Source of the DNA: Polaribacter atrinae
Lineage (GTDB): Bacteria > Bacteroidota > Bacteroidia > Flavobacteriales > Flavobacteriaceae
Assembly (NCBI RefSeq): GCF_038023995.1
Contig: NZ_CP150660.1
Location: 1,300,501 to 1,364,500 of the forward strand
Direction of reading: 5' to 3'
DNA length: 64,000 nucleotides
Position numbers and translations under genes: made by a program. Below the pieces are notes generated by a model. It did no database searches. It saw only the letters and a program-made list of their open reading frames with translations, and had not been told where the DNA came from. Each line of letters opens with the position of its first letter. The stretch's first letter is position 1. Shown in pieces: positions 46,801-54,336 of the stretch.

Positions 46801-47890
46801 AACTAGAAACTTCTAATTCTGTTCTACGTGCATTTGGTATTTGAGTAAGTAGGTTAAACACTATTCCGTCTGTAGACTTTAGAATTTTACCACCTGAATC
46901 TCCAAAACTACTTCGTGTTGTAGTAACCCAAATATTATTATTTAAATCTAACTCTAGATCGTTTGGATTGGATGGATTTCCGTTACTTTCATTAATACTA
47001 ATTTTGCTCCAAATAACACCATTGTCTATAGATTTATATACTCCTTGTTCATTTAAACCATGAAAATTATTCGGATTGGCAGCTGCCTTAAAATAAGCCC
47101 CAGCAACAGAGATATACAACTCTGTAGTTGTACCAATATCTCTAGCAACCATATCATTTATGTAAAAAATACCGTTTACAAAATTACCGCCATTTGCGGA
47201 TGTTAAGCCTCCAAAAACATTATTCCAAGTAACTCCTTTATCTGTAGATTTCCAAACACCTCTTCCCACAACACTTCCGCTTGAATACGATTCTCCAGAA
47301 CCTATATAAAAGGTTTCAGTATCATTAGGATCATAAATAATAGAAGTTACAGAAATATTGGCACCAATATCTGGCACTAAACTCCATGATGAATTTACGT
47401 CGGTTATATCTTCATTTACCCAAAGTCCACCAGAAACACCACCTGCAAAAACCCTGTTCTTATCTACATCATTAGGATCAAACATAATTCCTCTTGTTCT
47501 ACCACCAACATTATTAGGACCTCTGTCTACCCAAGCGTTAAAATTATCTCCGCCACCACGCTGCAATTTTCTTTGTTCTTTTAATTCTTCTTGTATTTTT
47601 AAAACCCTTTCAGGCATTGGCCTACCTGTATTAGGATCTAAGGTTAACTCCCACATTTGTTCGTTGTATGCATTAGGAGGTAAACCTAAGCCTCTTCTTT
47701 CTTTTTTTGACAATCCTTTAGATTCTTTAAAAGGACTGTTGTCTAAATAAGATTGATGTTTTTCTCTCAGTTTTGTTACTTTTTCTGTTTTTACAACATT
47801 GTAAATAAACTTAAAAATGAAAATAACAGCAATTGCAAGCAATAAAAATTTAACTAATTTTATTCCGCTAGGTTTCGTTTGTGAAGACAT
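43889..47890 (-). CDS. Large secreted propeller protein with T9SS C-terminal sorting domain
   Basis: A 1333-residue protein. Residues 12-32 are a hydrophobic segment after a short charged N-terminus. From about 110 to 800 come repeated BNR/sialidase-like motifs (for example GVWKSTDKGVTWNNVF, SIDNGVIWSKI, STDNGITWTQI, TADGGASWVSK), which form a beta-propeller of the VPS10/glycosyl-hydrolase-like kind. The middle contains VVIPSG and YNRNIPNTNWYLISSP domains seen in other surface proteins. The last 80 residues (VKMFDLSGKTVLS, STGVYLVHV, VKKVIID) are a type A sorting domain that targets the protein through the type IX secretion system to the outer membrane. Ligand or enzyme activity is unknown. 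Confidence 0.88.
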   Translation of the reverse strand: MSSQTKPSGIKLVKFLLLAIAVIFIFKFIYNVVKTEKVTKLREKHQSYLDNSPFKESKGLSKKERRGLGLPPNAYNEQMWELTLDPNTGRPMPERVLKIQEELKEQRKLQRGGGDNFNAWVDRGPNNVGGRTRGIMFDPNDVDKNRVFAGGVSGGLWVNEDITDVNSSWSLVPDIGANISVTSIIYDPNDTETFYIGSGESYSSGSVVGRGVWKSTDKGVTWNNVFGGLTSANGGNFVNGIFYINDMVARDIGTTTELYISVAGAYFKAAANPNNFHGLNEQGVYKSIDNGVIWSKISINESNGNPSNPNDLELDLNNNIWVTTTRSSFGDSGGKILKSTDGIVFNLLTQIPNARRTELEVSSLDADKFWVAADIDGAGDLWFTDDAFATFDAVTNRLAEPNDGDNNITETDYTRGQAFYNLPIEVDVNDHLYVGGIDLFRSTDNGITWTQISKWSNNPGLSALNIPLVHADHHAIVFRPNAPTEAVFGNDGGVYYSPDITANTATLSINARNKDYNVTQFYYGSIASGTANEIILGGAQDNGTQIIQNAVSGANSFNNYFSFFSGDGSYSEIDQDGGGVAGRGEYMIVGSTGLSYYFAETSYTNANDAYFGGYTIVNSADGNFINEADLDDVDNILYANSSTDVTNQFSSFTLGENSAVRQDFANVLLDGDPAAFKVSPHTNTTLFLGTKNSKLLKITDLAGVPIWSDISGDNFIGSISDIEIGGTDQIIFVTVHNYGVTSLWYTADGGASWVSKEGNLPDIPVKCILQNPLKKEEVLIGTELGVWRTADFFAANPVWTQSYNGMSDVTVLDLDLRIADKTILATTHGRGMFTSQFSGDVITWTGAADTDWNLAANWDVNTVPTESNEVVIPSGLVNYPTASSAVTVNSISLNSGSSLIAQDDFTGNVTYNRNIPNTNWYLISSPVVGQDIDAFALDEGLAVGTGDNRGLSSYDNTIPTWVYYQNGATGSGNFLKGDGKSLKLATAGDVAFVGIIRTETETAVPLVVNANGLNLIGNPYTSFVPANNAADNTNNILKVNNTILDEETIWYWNQATNAYEIVNHVTPAKFIAPTQGFFVRANGANLFKFNETMQSHQNGDTFQKSANDNRPELVITLADESSSLNTNVYYIEGTTTSFDNGYDSSIFNGEATSLAIFTRTVAIDDERNLGIQSLPNSNFEGMIIPLGIKAISGSSITLSLKSINLPVKFNVYLEDKSNNSFTLLDDTTTFKTTLTQNLDGIGRFYIHTISRTLGNTQSTLNNAVVYVSEKTLHIQGIKEGNSKVKMFDLSGKTVLSTSIEGPKEIALSNLSTGVYLVHVESTLGRLVKKVIID

Positions 47891-48246
47891 AGTTAGTTTG
47901 GTTTTAGAACAAATAAATTACTTAGGAGAGAATCAAATATAAAAATATATTCTACAAAATACTAATTTCCAACAAATTAAACAACACTGATAAAGTATTA
48001 TTAGAAGAAAATTAATGATTTTACTGCACTAAATACTATTTGAACAAAACTGATAAAGCTCCATTACGTTAGTATGACGTAATTTTTACGAATGCTTTTT
48101 TTGAAAAAATTGATGTTTTTTTATGATTGTTTAGCGATTAATCTAAAGGACTTGACTTATTTATTTTGTGCGTTTAGGGATTTAATGAATAACTATACAA
48201 AATGAATTCCTTCAACTGCTTTTTTAACGGAGTATAAAGAAACAAA
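47891..48246. other. Spacer upstream of the T9SS gene and downstream of the small-protein gene
   Basis: A 356-base AT-rich region. It should hold the promoter of the secreted-protein gene, but no clean TAnnTTTG box was found. A small imperfect palindrome TTACGT/ACGTAA lies at 48064-48082. No open frame worth reporting. Confidence 0.5.
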
Positions 48247-48387
48247 TTATAAATCTTTTAAAAAACTTTCATACAACGATGCAATTAGATATTTTCTAAT
48301 TGCATCGTTTTCGCTTTCCCCCTTTTCATTACCTAAATGAACACCTTTTTTGTAGATAGCAAATAACGTATATGTTTCTTTTTTCAT
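48247..48387 (-). CDS. Small protein of 46 residues, coupled to the helicase
   Basis: A short open frame from ATG at 48387 to TAA at 48247, encoding MKKETYTLFAIYKKGVHLGN... and ending YESFLKDL. The ATG is 5 nt after the helicase stop, on the same strand, as expected for an operon partner. The composition is that of a real soluble protein, with an FAIYKKGVHLGNEKGE start and a helical, charged C-terminal half. I recognise no named family. A perfect 15-bp palindrome lies inside the frame. Chance cannot be excluded at this length. Confidence 0.55.
   Translation of the reverse strand: MKKETYTLFAIYKKGVHLGNEKGESENDAIRKYLIASLYESFLKDL
48275..48309. repeat. Perfect 15-bp palindrome inside the small-protein gene
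   Basis: 48275-48289 (AACGATGCAATTAGA) pairs with 48295-48309 around a 5-nt loop. There is no T-run after it on the minus strand, so it is not a terminator for the helicase operon; on the plus strand it is followed by a pyrimidine-rich run. Confidence 0.75.
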
Positions 48388-48392
48388 TTTAT

Positions 48393-51300
48393 TTATCCTA
48401 TTGATAATTTTGCAGCATCTTTCCATAGATAATGAGGTATAGGCTCATTCAATTCCCAATTTATACTCATTGGTTTTGATCCTTTATAATCTTTTAAATT
48501 TCCTTCTCCAATAAACACATAACCTAAGCTATTTCCATATTGATTTTTTGATTTCTCTCTAACAAAAAGTAATATTCGTTTATCCTCTTCTTTATGCTTT
48601 ATGTAAGACAATCCTTTTCCTAAATCTGGTCTAGCAGAATTTTGAGTTTGCCAATGAAACAATAATTCATTTACTGCATAATCATCGTACATTGTTGTTG
48701 GTGAAAAATTTTCTTCTGATTTAATAAGGTTGATAAATAAAATTTCAGTTTTTAATTCTTTATTTAATGCAGTTCCTTCTCTATTTGAAGATTTTTTATT
48801 AAAAATACTAAATTGAAAAGCTGTTAGAATTTGATCCCTAGTATAACGACTATGTAATTTTAAAGGCTGTTCATAAGGAAGTTTAATAGGTAATTCTTTA
48901 AAGTCGATATTTTCTATTAATACTTCTAGAACTTCTTTTATTTCTTCAACTAAAACACTGTTTGAACCAATCGCTTTTATGCTTTTTTCTAATGAATCAA
49001 ACCCGCCTTCTTTTTGCCAAACATCATAATGTAACATTAAAAGCATTGCCTTTTCATTTTCATCAAAAAGTGAAATATTTATGATAAAATCTAGTTTCGC
49101 TATTTTTAAAATGAAAGAAAAATAACTTAACGAATTTGTTGAAAGCCATTTTTTTGATATTGCAGAAACAATGGATTTTTCATTTTCAGAATCAAAACCT
49201 TCTATTTTTCCTGCAAGTTGACAAAGCCTTTTCCAACTACCTCTCTTGTAAATTGATTCTAATGGAATATTATATAATCTACTAAAGTTACCGATTGTTA
49301 ATCTTAAATTAGTATCATGTTGAAACTGTTGAATTCTATTTATTAGGTTTTTCTTATTTAAAGAAGTTGCAGCTGCTATATTTTTAAGAATAGTCTCTTT
49401 TGTTTTTTTCTCTAAAATTATTGAGCATCCTAACGGTAAGTGAGGAAAATTATCTTCAACCTCCTTTACAACAGTGGTATTTGTTTTACCAATTAATGCT
49501 CTAAATTTACTTTCAAAATTATACTCTGGTCTAGAATTACCAACGAAATCCAAAACGGTTAAACAATCTTTTTCTTCATAAAGTCTTAAACCTCTTCCTA
49601 GTTGTTGTAAAAATATAGTTAGACTTTCTGTTGGCCTTAAAAAAAGTAAAGTATCAATTTCAGGTATATCAATTCCTTCATTAAAAATATCAACAACAAA
49701 TAAATAGTTAATTTCTTTTCTCTCTAATTTTTGACGAATATGAACTCTATCTTTACTATTATTACTTGTTAAATAATCCGCTTTCAAACCTGCTAAAGTA
49801 AATTTTTCTGCCATGTATTTGGCATGCTCCATAGAAACACAATAACCTAAAGCCCTAACCGCGTTAATGTCTTTAGTGTATTTATCTAAAGCATTTATTA
49901 TTTCTCCTACTCTCCTATCGCTTTCTGTATAAACATTTGTTAATTCACTTGCGATATAACGTCCTCTAACCCATTTTATATTAGATAAATCTATACTATC
50001 AGTAATTCCAAAGTATTGAAAAGGACAAAGCAATTTTCTGTTCATTGCTTCAGGAAGTCTAATCTCTGCTGCAATTTTGTTATCAAAATCTTCTAGAATA
50101 TCTCCACCATCCATTCTCTCAGGAGTTGCCGTAAGACCAAGAAGTACTTTTGGTTTGAAATAATTTATTATTGACCTGTAGCTTTTTGCTTTTTGATGAT
50201 GACATTCATCAATAATTATATAATCATAATAATCTGCTGAAATGCTCTCTATTTCAAGTTGATTATTTACAGTTTGAACAGAAGCAAATACATACTCAAA
50301 ATTATCAGGAACCAAACCATCAACCCATAATTCACCAATGTTGTTATTTTTTAAAACACCTTGAAAAGTTGAAAGTGATTTTTGTAAAATCTCTTTTCTA
50401 TGTGCCAAAAAAAGTAATTTTGATGATTTATTGTTTTTCCGAAACCGTTTATAATCGAAAGCAGAAATTACAGTTTTCCCTGTTCCTGTTGCTGCAACGA
50501 CAAGGTTTCTATATCTATTATGAATACTTCTTTCAACTTCCAGTTTTTCTAAAACTTCATTTTGATAAGGAAAAGGTTTGATATCAAAATGAACACTTGT
50601 GTTTTCATAAGACTTACTAAACTTACTTTGTTTTAATGCATCTTGAAGCTTCTCTTTATGTATAGAATCATCAAATAATTCAAAATATTCACTTTCCCAA
50701 TAAGCATCAAATGTCTTTTGAAACTTGTCGATTATGTGGCCGACTTCTTTAGTAGTAACTTTTAAATTCCATTCTAAACCATCAGTTAATGCTGACCTAG
50801 AAAAGTTAGAAGAACCAATATATGCAGTATGAAAACCTGAATTTCTATAAAACAAATAAGCTTTAGCGTGTAGCCTTTCGTTTCCTGTATTATAAGATAT
50901 TTTAATTTCTGTATTTGGGAGTTTAGAAAGTAATTGAATAGCCTTATAATCTGTTGCTCCAATATAAGTTGTTGTAATAACTTTAAGCTCTCCACCACGT
51001 TCAGTGAATTCTCTTAATTCTTTTTCAAGAATTATTATCCCTTTAAATTTTATAAAAGAAACTAATAAATTAATTTTATCAGAAGAAAGTATTTCTTTTT
51101 TAAGCTCACTTTCTAATGATAACCCGCCATTTCCTCCCGTAAATAATTCACTTTGAGTTAAAGTTGTATAAGGAGTTATTTCTTTTAAATGTAAATCTAA
51201 ATTTGAGAAATGAGCATCAGTTTTAAAAAAAACAGCTTTTAGAATTTCACCTTCTATTTTTACTAAATCTTCATCAAATTCTTGTTTACCTATCTCTTCT

Positions 51301-51530
51301 TTTAAAAGTCTTATTATTTTATTAGCAATCTCAATTTGTTGTTCAACTTTGTTTTTTCCTAAAATTCCAAAAGCGTGCTTTAAAGTTTTTGATAAATGTT
51401 TTGAAAGTATGTTTGAAGCCTCTTCTTTATCAATTAAAGTTTTCTTTAGAAAAAAATGATCTTTATTAAGTTCATTTAATTTTTCAGATACTAACTGTGT
51501 CACTAACTCTTCATATATTCCTTGATTCAT
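48393..51530 (-). CDS. PLD-like / SF2 helicase / DUF3427 protein
   Basis: A 1045-residue three-part protein. Residues about 125-290 hold a phospholipase-D-like nuclease module: HAKAYLFYRNSG and IGSSNFSRSAL; the usual D after HxKx4 reads Y. Residues about 320-680 are an SF2 helicase: Walker A AATGTGKTVIS, IIDECHH, LGLTATPERMDG and LQQLGRGLRL. The C-terminal 330 residues match DUF3427 (LSYIKHKEEDKRILLFVREK). Such proteins occur with restriction and phage-defence genes. The ATG overlaps the NUDIX stop (ATGA, 51527-51530), and a small protein follows. Nucleic-acid translocation or cleavage is likely; target and trigger are unknown. Confidence 0.88.
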   Translation of the reverse strand: MNQGIYEELVTQLVSEKLNELNKDHFFLKKTLIDKEEASNILSKHLSKTLKHAFGILGKNKVEQQIEIANKIIRLLKEEIGKQEFDEDLVKIEGEILKAVFFKTDAHFSNLDLHLKEITPYTTLTQSELFTGGNGGLSLESELKKEILSSDKINLLVSFIKFKGIIILEKELREFTERGGELKVITTTYIGATDYKAIQLLSKLPNTEIKISYNTGNERLHAKAYLFYRNSGFHTAYIGSSNFSRSALTDGLEWNLKVTTKEVGHIIDKFQKTFDAYWESEYFELFDDSIHKEKLQDALKQSKFSKSYENTSVHFDIKPFPYQNEVLEKLEVERSIHNRYRNLVVAATGTGKTVISAFDYKRFRKNNKSSKLLFLAHRKEILQKSLSTFQGVLKNNNIGELWVDGLVPDNFEYVFASVQTVNNQLEIESISADYYDYIIIDECHHQKAKSYRSIINYFKPKVLLGLTATPERMDGGDILEDFDNKIAAEIRLPEAMNRKLLCPFQYFGITDSIDLSNIKWVRGRYIASELTNVYTESDRRVGEIINALDKYTKDINAVRALGYCVSMEHAKYMAEKFTLAGLKADYLTSNNSKDRVHIRQKLERKEINYLFVVDIFNEGIDIPEIDTLLFLRPTESLTIFLQQLGRGLRLYEEKDCLTVLDFVGNSRPEYNFESKFRALIGKTNTTVVKEVEDNFPHLPLGCSIILEKKTKETILKNIAAATSLNKKNLINRIQQFQHDTNLRLTIGNFSRLYNIPLESIYKRGSWKRLCQLAGKIEGFDSENEKSIVSAISKKWLSTNSLSYFSFILKIAKLDFIINISLFDENEKAMLLMLHYDVWQKEGGFDSLEKSIKAIGSNSVLVEEIKEVLEVLIENIDFKELPIKLPYEQPLKLHSRYTRDQILTAFQFSIFNKKSSNREGTALNKELKTEILFINLIKSEENFSPTTMYDDYAVNELLFHWQTQNSARPDLGKGLSYIKHKEEDKRILLFVREKSKNQYGNSLGYVFIGEGNLKDYKGSKPMSINWELNEPIPHYLWKDAAKLSIG

Positions 51531-51919
51531 AATTCAACAAATTCTTTTAAAATTGGTAAATCAGCTTCGGCCCAATCTAAATTAATCAATTCATTTTTAT
51601 TAGCTAGTACAAAATCGCAATGCTCTCTTAATTTTAAGTCCCCAGAAACATATAGAGCAGTATATGGAATTAATTTTATTTTAAAATTAGGGTATTGATG
51701 AACAACTGGAGTCAACCTTTCTTTTACTTCAATTTGAATATTTAACTCTTCAAATATTTCTCTTTTAATACAATCAATTTCAGATTCTCCTACTTCAATT
51801 TTACCTCCTGCAAACTCCCATTTAAAAGGAAGTTTCATTGTTTCACTTCTTTGAACTGCTAAAATTTTATCATCAAAATTAATGATTGCACACGTAACAT
51901 AAATAATTTTATCTTTCAT
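51527..51919 (-). CDS. MutT-like NUDIX pyrophosphohydrolase, partner of the helicase
   Basis: A 130-residue MutT-type (deoxy)nucleoside triphosphate pyrophosphohydrolase starting at the ATG at 51919 (MKDKIIYVTCAII). The NUDIX box is GGKIEVGESEIDCIKREIFE followed by ELNI (about residues 36-59). It is compact, as in MutT. It is coupled by ATGA to the helicase/DUF3427 gene, so it is probably a component of that system, for example removing a modified nucleotide or signal, not simple housekeeping. The preceding open frame ends 1 nt before its start. Confidence 0.9.
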   Translation of the reverse strand: MKDKIIYVTCAIINFDDKILAVQRSETMKLPFKWEFAGGKIEVGESEIDCIKREIFEELNIQIEVKERLTPVVHQYPNFKIKLIPYTALYVSGDLKLREHCDFVLANKNELINLDWAEADLPILKEFVEL

Positions 51920-51920
51920 T

Positions 51921-52148
51921 TTACACAATTTTCTTATCTAAACCATCTCCAAAACCGATTAAAAGGAAACTCCTTACACCTTTTTTGATTGCATTAAAAT
52001 CAACCTTCCGATAAACCAAATAGGTCACCACCGTACAAGCCCACAATAAAGACACATTACATTGAACTTTTACCACAAACGATTCTGTTAATGAATAAGA
52101 AATTAAAAACAATAATTCGTAAAAATTTAATTGAACAGCAATACTAAA
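51921..52148 (-). other. Hydrophobic open frame, possible gene remnant
   Basis: A 75-codon open frame reading FYELLFLISYSLTESFVV near its start and NAIKKGVRSFLLIGFGDGLD at its end, closing with TAA one base before the NUDIX ATG. There is no ATG; a TTG at 52112 is the only likely start. It looks like the C-terminal part of a membrane protein and may be a fragment left from an insertion or a short leader gene. No family recognised. Confidence 0.3.
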
Positions 52149-52155
52149 TTAACAA

Positions 52156-53844
52156 TTATTCACTACCAACACTCTTAAAACCATCTTCAAAACTTCCTGT
52201 TCTTAAACTAGGAACAATTTTATAGTGCTCTTTTATAAAAGCAATTTGTTTTACATTAACCGCCGGTAAAGGAATGTCTCCTACTGTCCAGAAATAACTT
52301 TCTTTTGTTGGTGAATTGTAATGAAATTTATTTTCTGTATGTTGCTCAAACGCTAAACTCATGCTAGAGTTTACATTTGGTTGTACAATGTTTTTGGGTT
52401 TTAACAGACTTGTTTTGGTATTCGTTTTTTTAATGGTGGTATAATTACTCAATTTTAATTCGGTTAAAAAAGGAACCAAACTTAGTAACAAACTTACATA
52501 GGTAAACAGCATGATTATTTTTTCTTTTCTAAAAAACCAAACACAAATTTGCATGGAAAAGAATAACATATAGAAAAAGAAGAATCGATATTGTGGAGAA
52601 AAGATCCAAGCCAATACAAAGTTTAAAACACCAATTAAATACAAAATAAAAACTGATTTTTCTTTGCTTTTTAAATACCATAGAAAAGGAAAAGACACCA
52701 ATAAAACCACAAATATGATATTGATAATTCCATTGAATTTAAACGAGGTTATCCACGCAATAAATAACTGATAAGTAGAAAGACTGTTTAAATCTTGATA
52801 ATCAAAAGCAGCATTATACGTACCTACTTTAAACAATTGAATGAGCTCTGTTGGTACTTTCCAATCTACATTTAGAACATCTAAAATTTGTAACGGATAT
52901 AACAAGTACCCCGTTAGAACAACGTTTTTCATTAAAAACAATCCCAACACAAAAAATGAGAACACCATTGGTTTTACCAAATTCCTTTTCAGGGTTTTAT
53001 AATGTTTTACAAATAGAATGATGGGTAACAAAATTAAAATGCATGTTGTAATTTTTATGACACATAAAAAAACTGTCAGCAAGAAAATAAGGATAAAATT
53101 AGAGTAATCTATATGCTTAAAATGTTTTATAAAAAGATAAAATACCAACTGACTTATTAAAAACACTGGTAAATCTGGTGAAGGTGCGTTGATGAAAAAA
53201 ATCATAAAGGGCAAACCAATCAATACACTACCAATATATAATTGATGTATTTTTTTTGTTGTCTTAAAATGATGCAATTGTTGAAAGCAGAAAAATGAAA
53301 AAATGACTAAAAAATAACCATTCAAATCGTTAAAATTGGTTTCTAAAAACGGAAAAGAAAAAGTAGCTTGTAAAATGTGCCAACTAGAAGTCTGTGCAAA
53401 AAAGATATGTAAATTCCCTAATCCTTTTACAAAACCATATTCATTTAACCATTTAATGGTTTTTATATAATAACTTTCATTATCAAAAATAGATGGCGTA
53501 ACCGAAGACATTGCCAAAGCAATGATAAAAATAAAAATGAGTCCAAATTTATAGGTTCTACTAAATGACAACCAACTTATCTTACATTGATTCAATTGCA
53601 TTTTAAATTCTCTTTTAAAATACAACATACCTGCAATGTTTATACAATTCATTATTGCATAAAAAACAATATCTAAAGGAAAGAAAAAAGCATACGACCA
53701 GCTAAATAGCGTAATAGAAAATAATCCTAAAATATGGTGAATGGTAAAATTATGATTGTCAATTTTAAATAGTCTTTTTAATAAAAAACCAAAGCTTAAG
53801 GAGGATATAAAAATATAAATCCAATTAATTAAAATTAAAAACAT
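52156..53844 (-). CDS. Polytopic membrane protein, LIC_10190-like
   Basis: A 562-residue integral membrane protein with about twelve transmembrane helices. The loop FDNESYYIKTIKWLNEYGF near residue 125 and INAPSPDLPVFLISQLVFY near residue 218 resemble the LIC_10190 membrane family, which is related to GT-C glycosyltransferases and found near surface-glycan genes. The C-terminal 90 residues are soluble. It is isolated from other polysaccharide genes here. No enzymatic motif can be claimed. Confidence 0.7.
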   Translation of the reverse strand: MFLILINWIYIFISSLSFGFLLKRLFKIDNHNFTIHHILGLFSITLFSWSYAFFFPLDIVFYAIMNCINIAGMLYFKREFKMQLNQCKISWLSFSRTYKFGLIFIFIIALAMSSVTPSIFDNESYYIKTIKWLNEYGFVKGLGNLHIFFAQTSSWHILQATFSFPFLETNFNDLNGYFLVIFSFFCFQQLHHFKTTKKIHQLYIGSVLIGLPFMIFFINAPSPDLPVFLISQLVFYLFIKHFKHIDYSNFILIFLLTVFLCVIKITTCILILLPIILFVKHYKTLKRNLVKPMVFSFFVLGLFLMKNVVLTGYLLYPLQILDVLNVDWKVPTELIQLFKVGTYNAAFDYQDLNSLSTYQLFIAWITSFKFNGIINIIFVVLLVSFPFLWYLKSKEKSVFILYLIGVLNFVLAWIFSPQYRFFFFYMLFFSMQICVWFFRKEKIIMLFTYVSLLLSLVPFLTELKLSNYTTIKKTNTKTSLLKPKNIVQPNVNSSMSLAFEQHTENKFHYNSPTKESYFWTVGDIPLPAVNVKQIAFIKEHYKIVPSLRTGSFEDGFKSVGSE

Positions 53845-53916
53845 GTGTTATTTTAAAATTGATTTTAGAGATTACAAGTTACGAATAAAATAATTTTCTA
53901 CTTCGTTAAATATCGA

Positions 53917-53947
53917 ATTGTTCTCAACTGCACTCGAACTGACAACT
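53917..53947 (+). repeat. Dispersed 31-nt intergenic repeat, second copy
   Basis: Matches 25 of 31 positions of the minus strand of 16436-16466. It contains CTGCACTCGAACTGACA. Confidence 0.45.
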
Positions 53948-54041
53948 CTTAAAAAAATTGATACATAGACACATAGAAAACATAGCTTTTATGTTATAAA
54001 CATGAAATCATTTTAAATGTATAGGCTCATATATAAATATC

Positions 54042-54067
54042 CGCTAACGCGAGCGTCACGCTCGTGC
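54042..54067 (+). repeat. REP-like hairpin element, copy 1
   Basis: CGCTAACGCGAGCGTCACGC and six further bases with internal stem GAGCG/CGCTC. The reverse complement of 54127-54152 matches 22 of 26 positions. Confidence 0.65.
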
Positions 54068-54126
54068 AATCAACAATAATTCTCGGATAACAATCTATGC
54101 TTTTTTTTGTAAATAGAAATTAGAAA

Positions 54127-54152
54127 GTACGAGCGAGACGCTCGCATTAGCA
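54127..54152 (-). repeat. REP-like hairpin element, copy 2 (inverted)
   Basis: On the minus strand TGCTAATGCGAGCGTCTCGC and six further bases; same internal stem GAGCG/CGCTC. Forms a head-to-head pair with copy 1, as in BIME-type REP pairs. Confidence 0.65.
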
Positions 54153-54336
54153 TTGCATTGTGTTTAATCTGATAACTCTTGAAAAAATTGATACATCGAT
54201 TTTGGTAATAATGTATCTGAATCCAATTTGAATTGACAATGTCTTCCTAAACTTGTCAAAGGATCTTTAACACGCTAAAAAATCTTCGACAAACTAAGAC
54301 TGACAATGCACTAACTGAATTGTAGCTATAAAAAAC

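Larger units (their letters stand above)
53845..54336. other. Repeat-rich gene-free spacer
   Basis: 492 bases without a gene. It holds one copy of the dispersed 31-nt repeat (53917-53947), two 30-nt direct repeats, TGACAACTCTTAAAAAAATT... at 53940-53969 and TGATAACTCTTGAAAAAATT... at 54170-54199 (27 of 30 identical), and between them an inverted pair of REP-like hairpins (54042-54067 and 54127-54152). Confidence 0.7.

Noticed and set aside
48275..48309. Terminator for the helicase operon
   Set aside because: No T-run follows the hairpin on the minus strand and it sits inside a plausible small gene.
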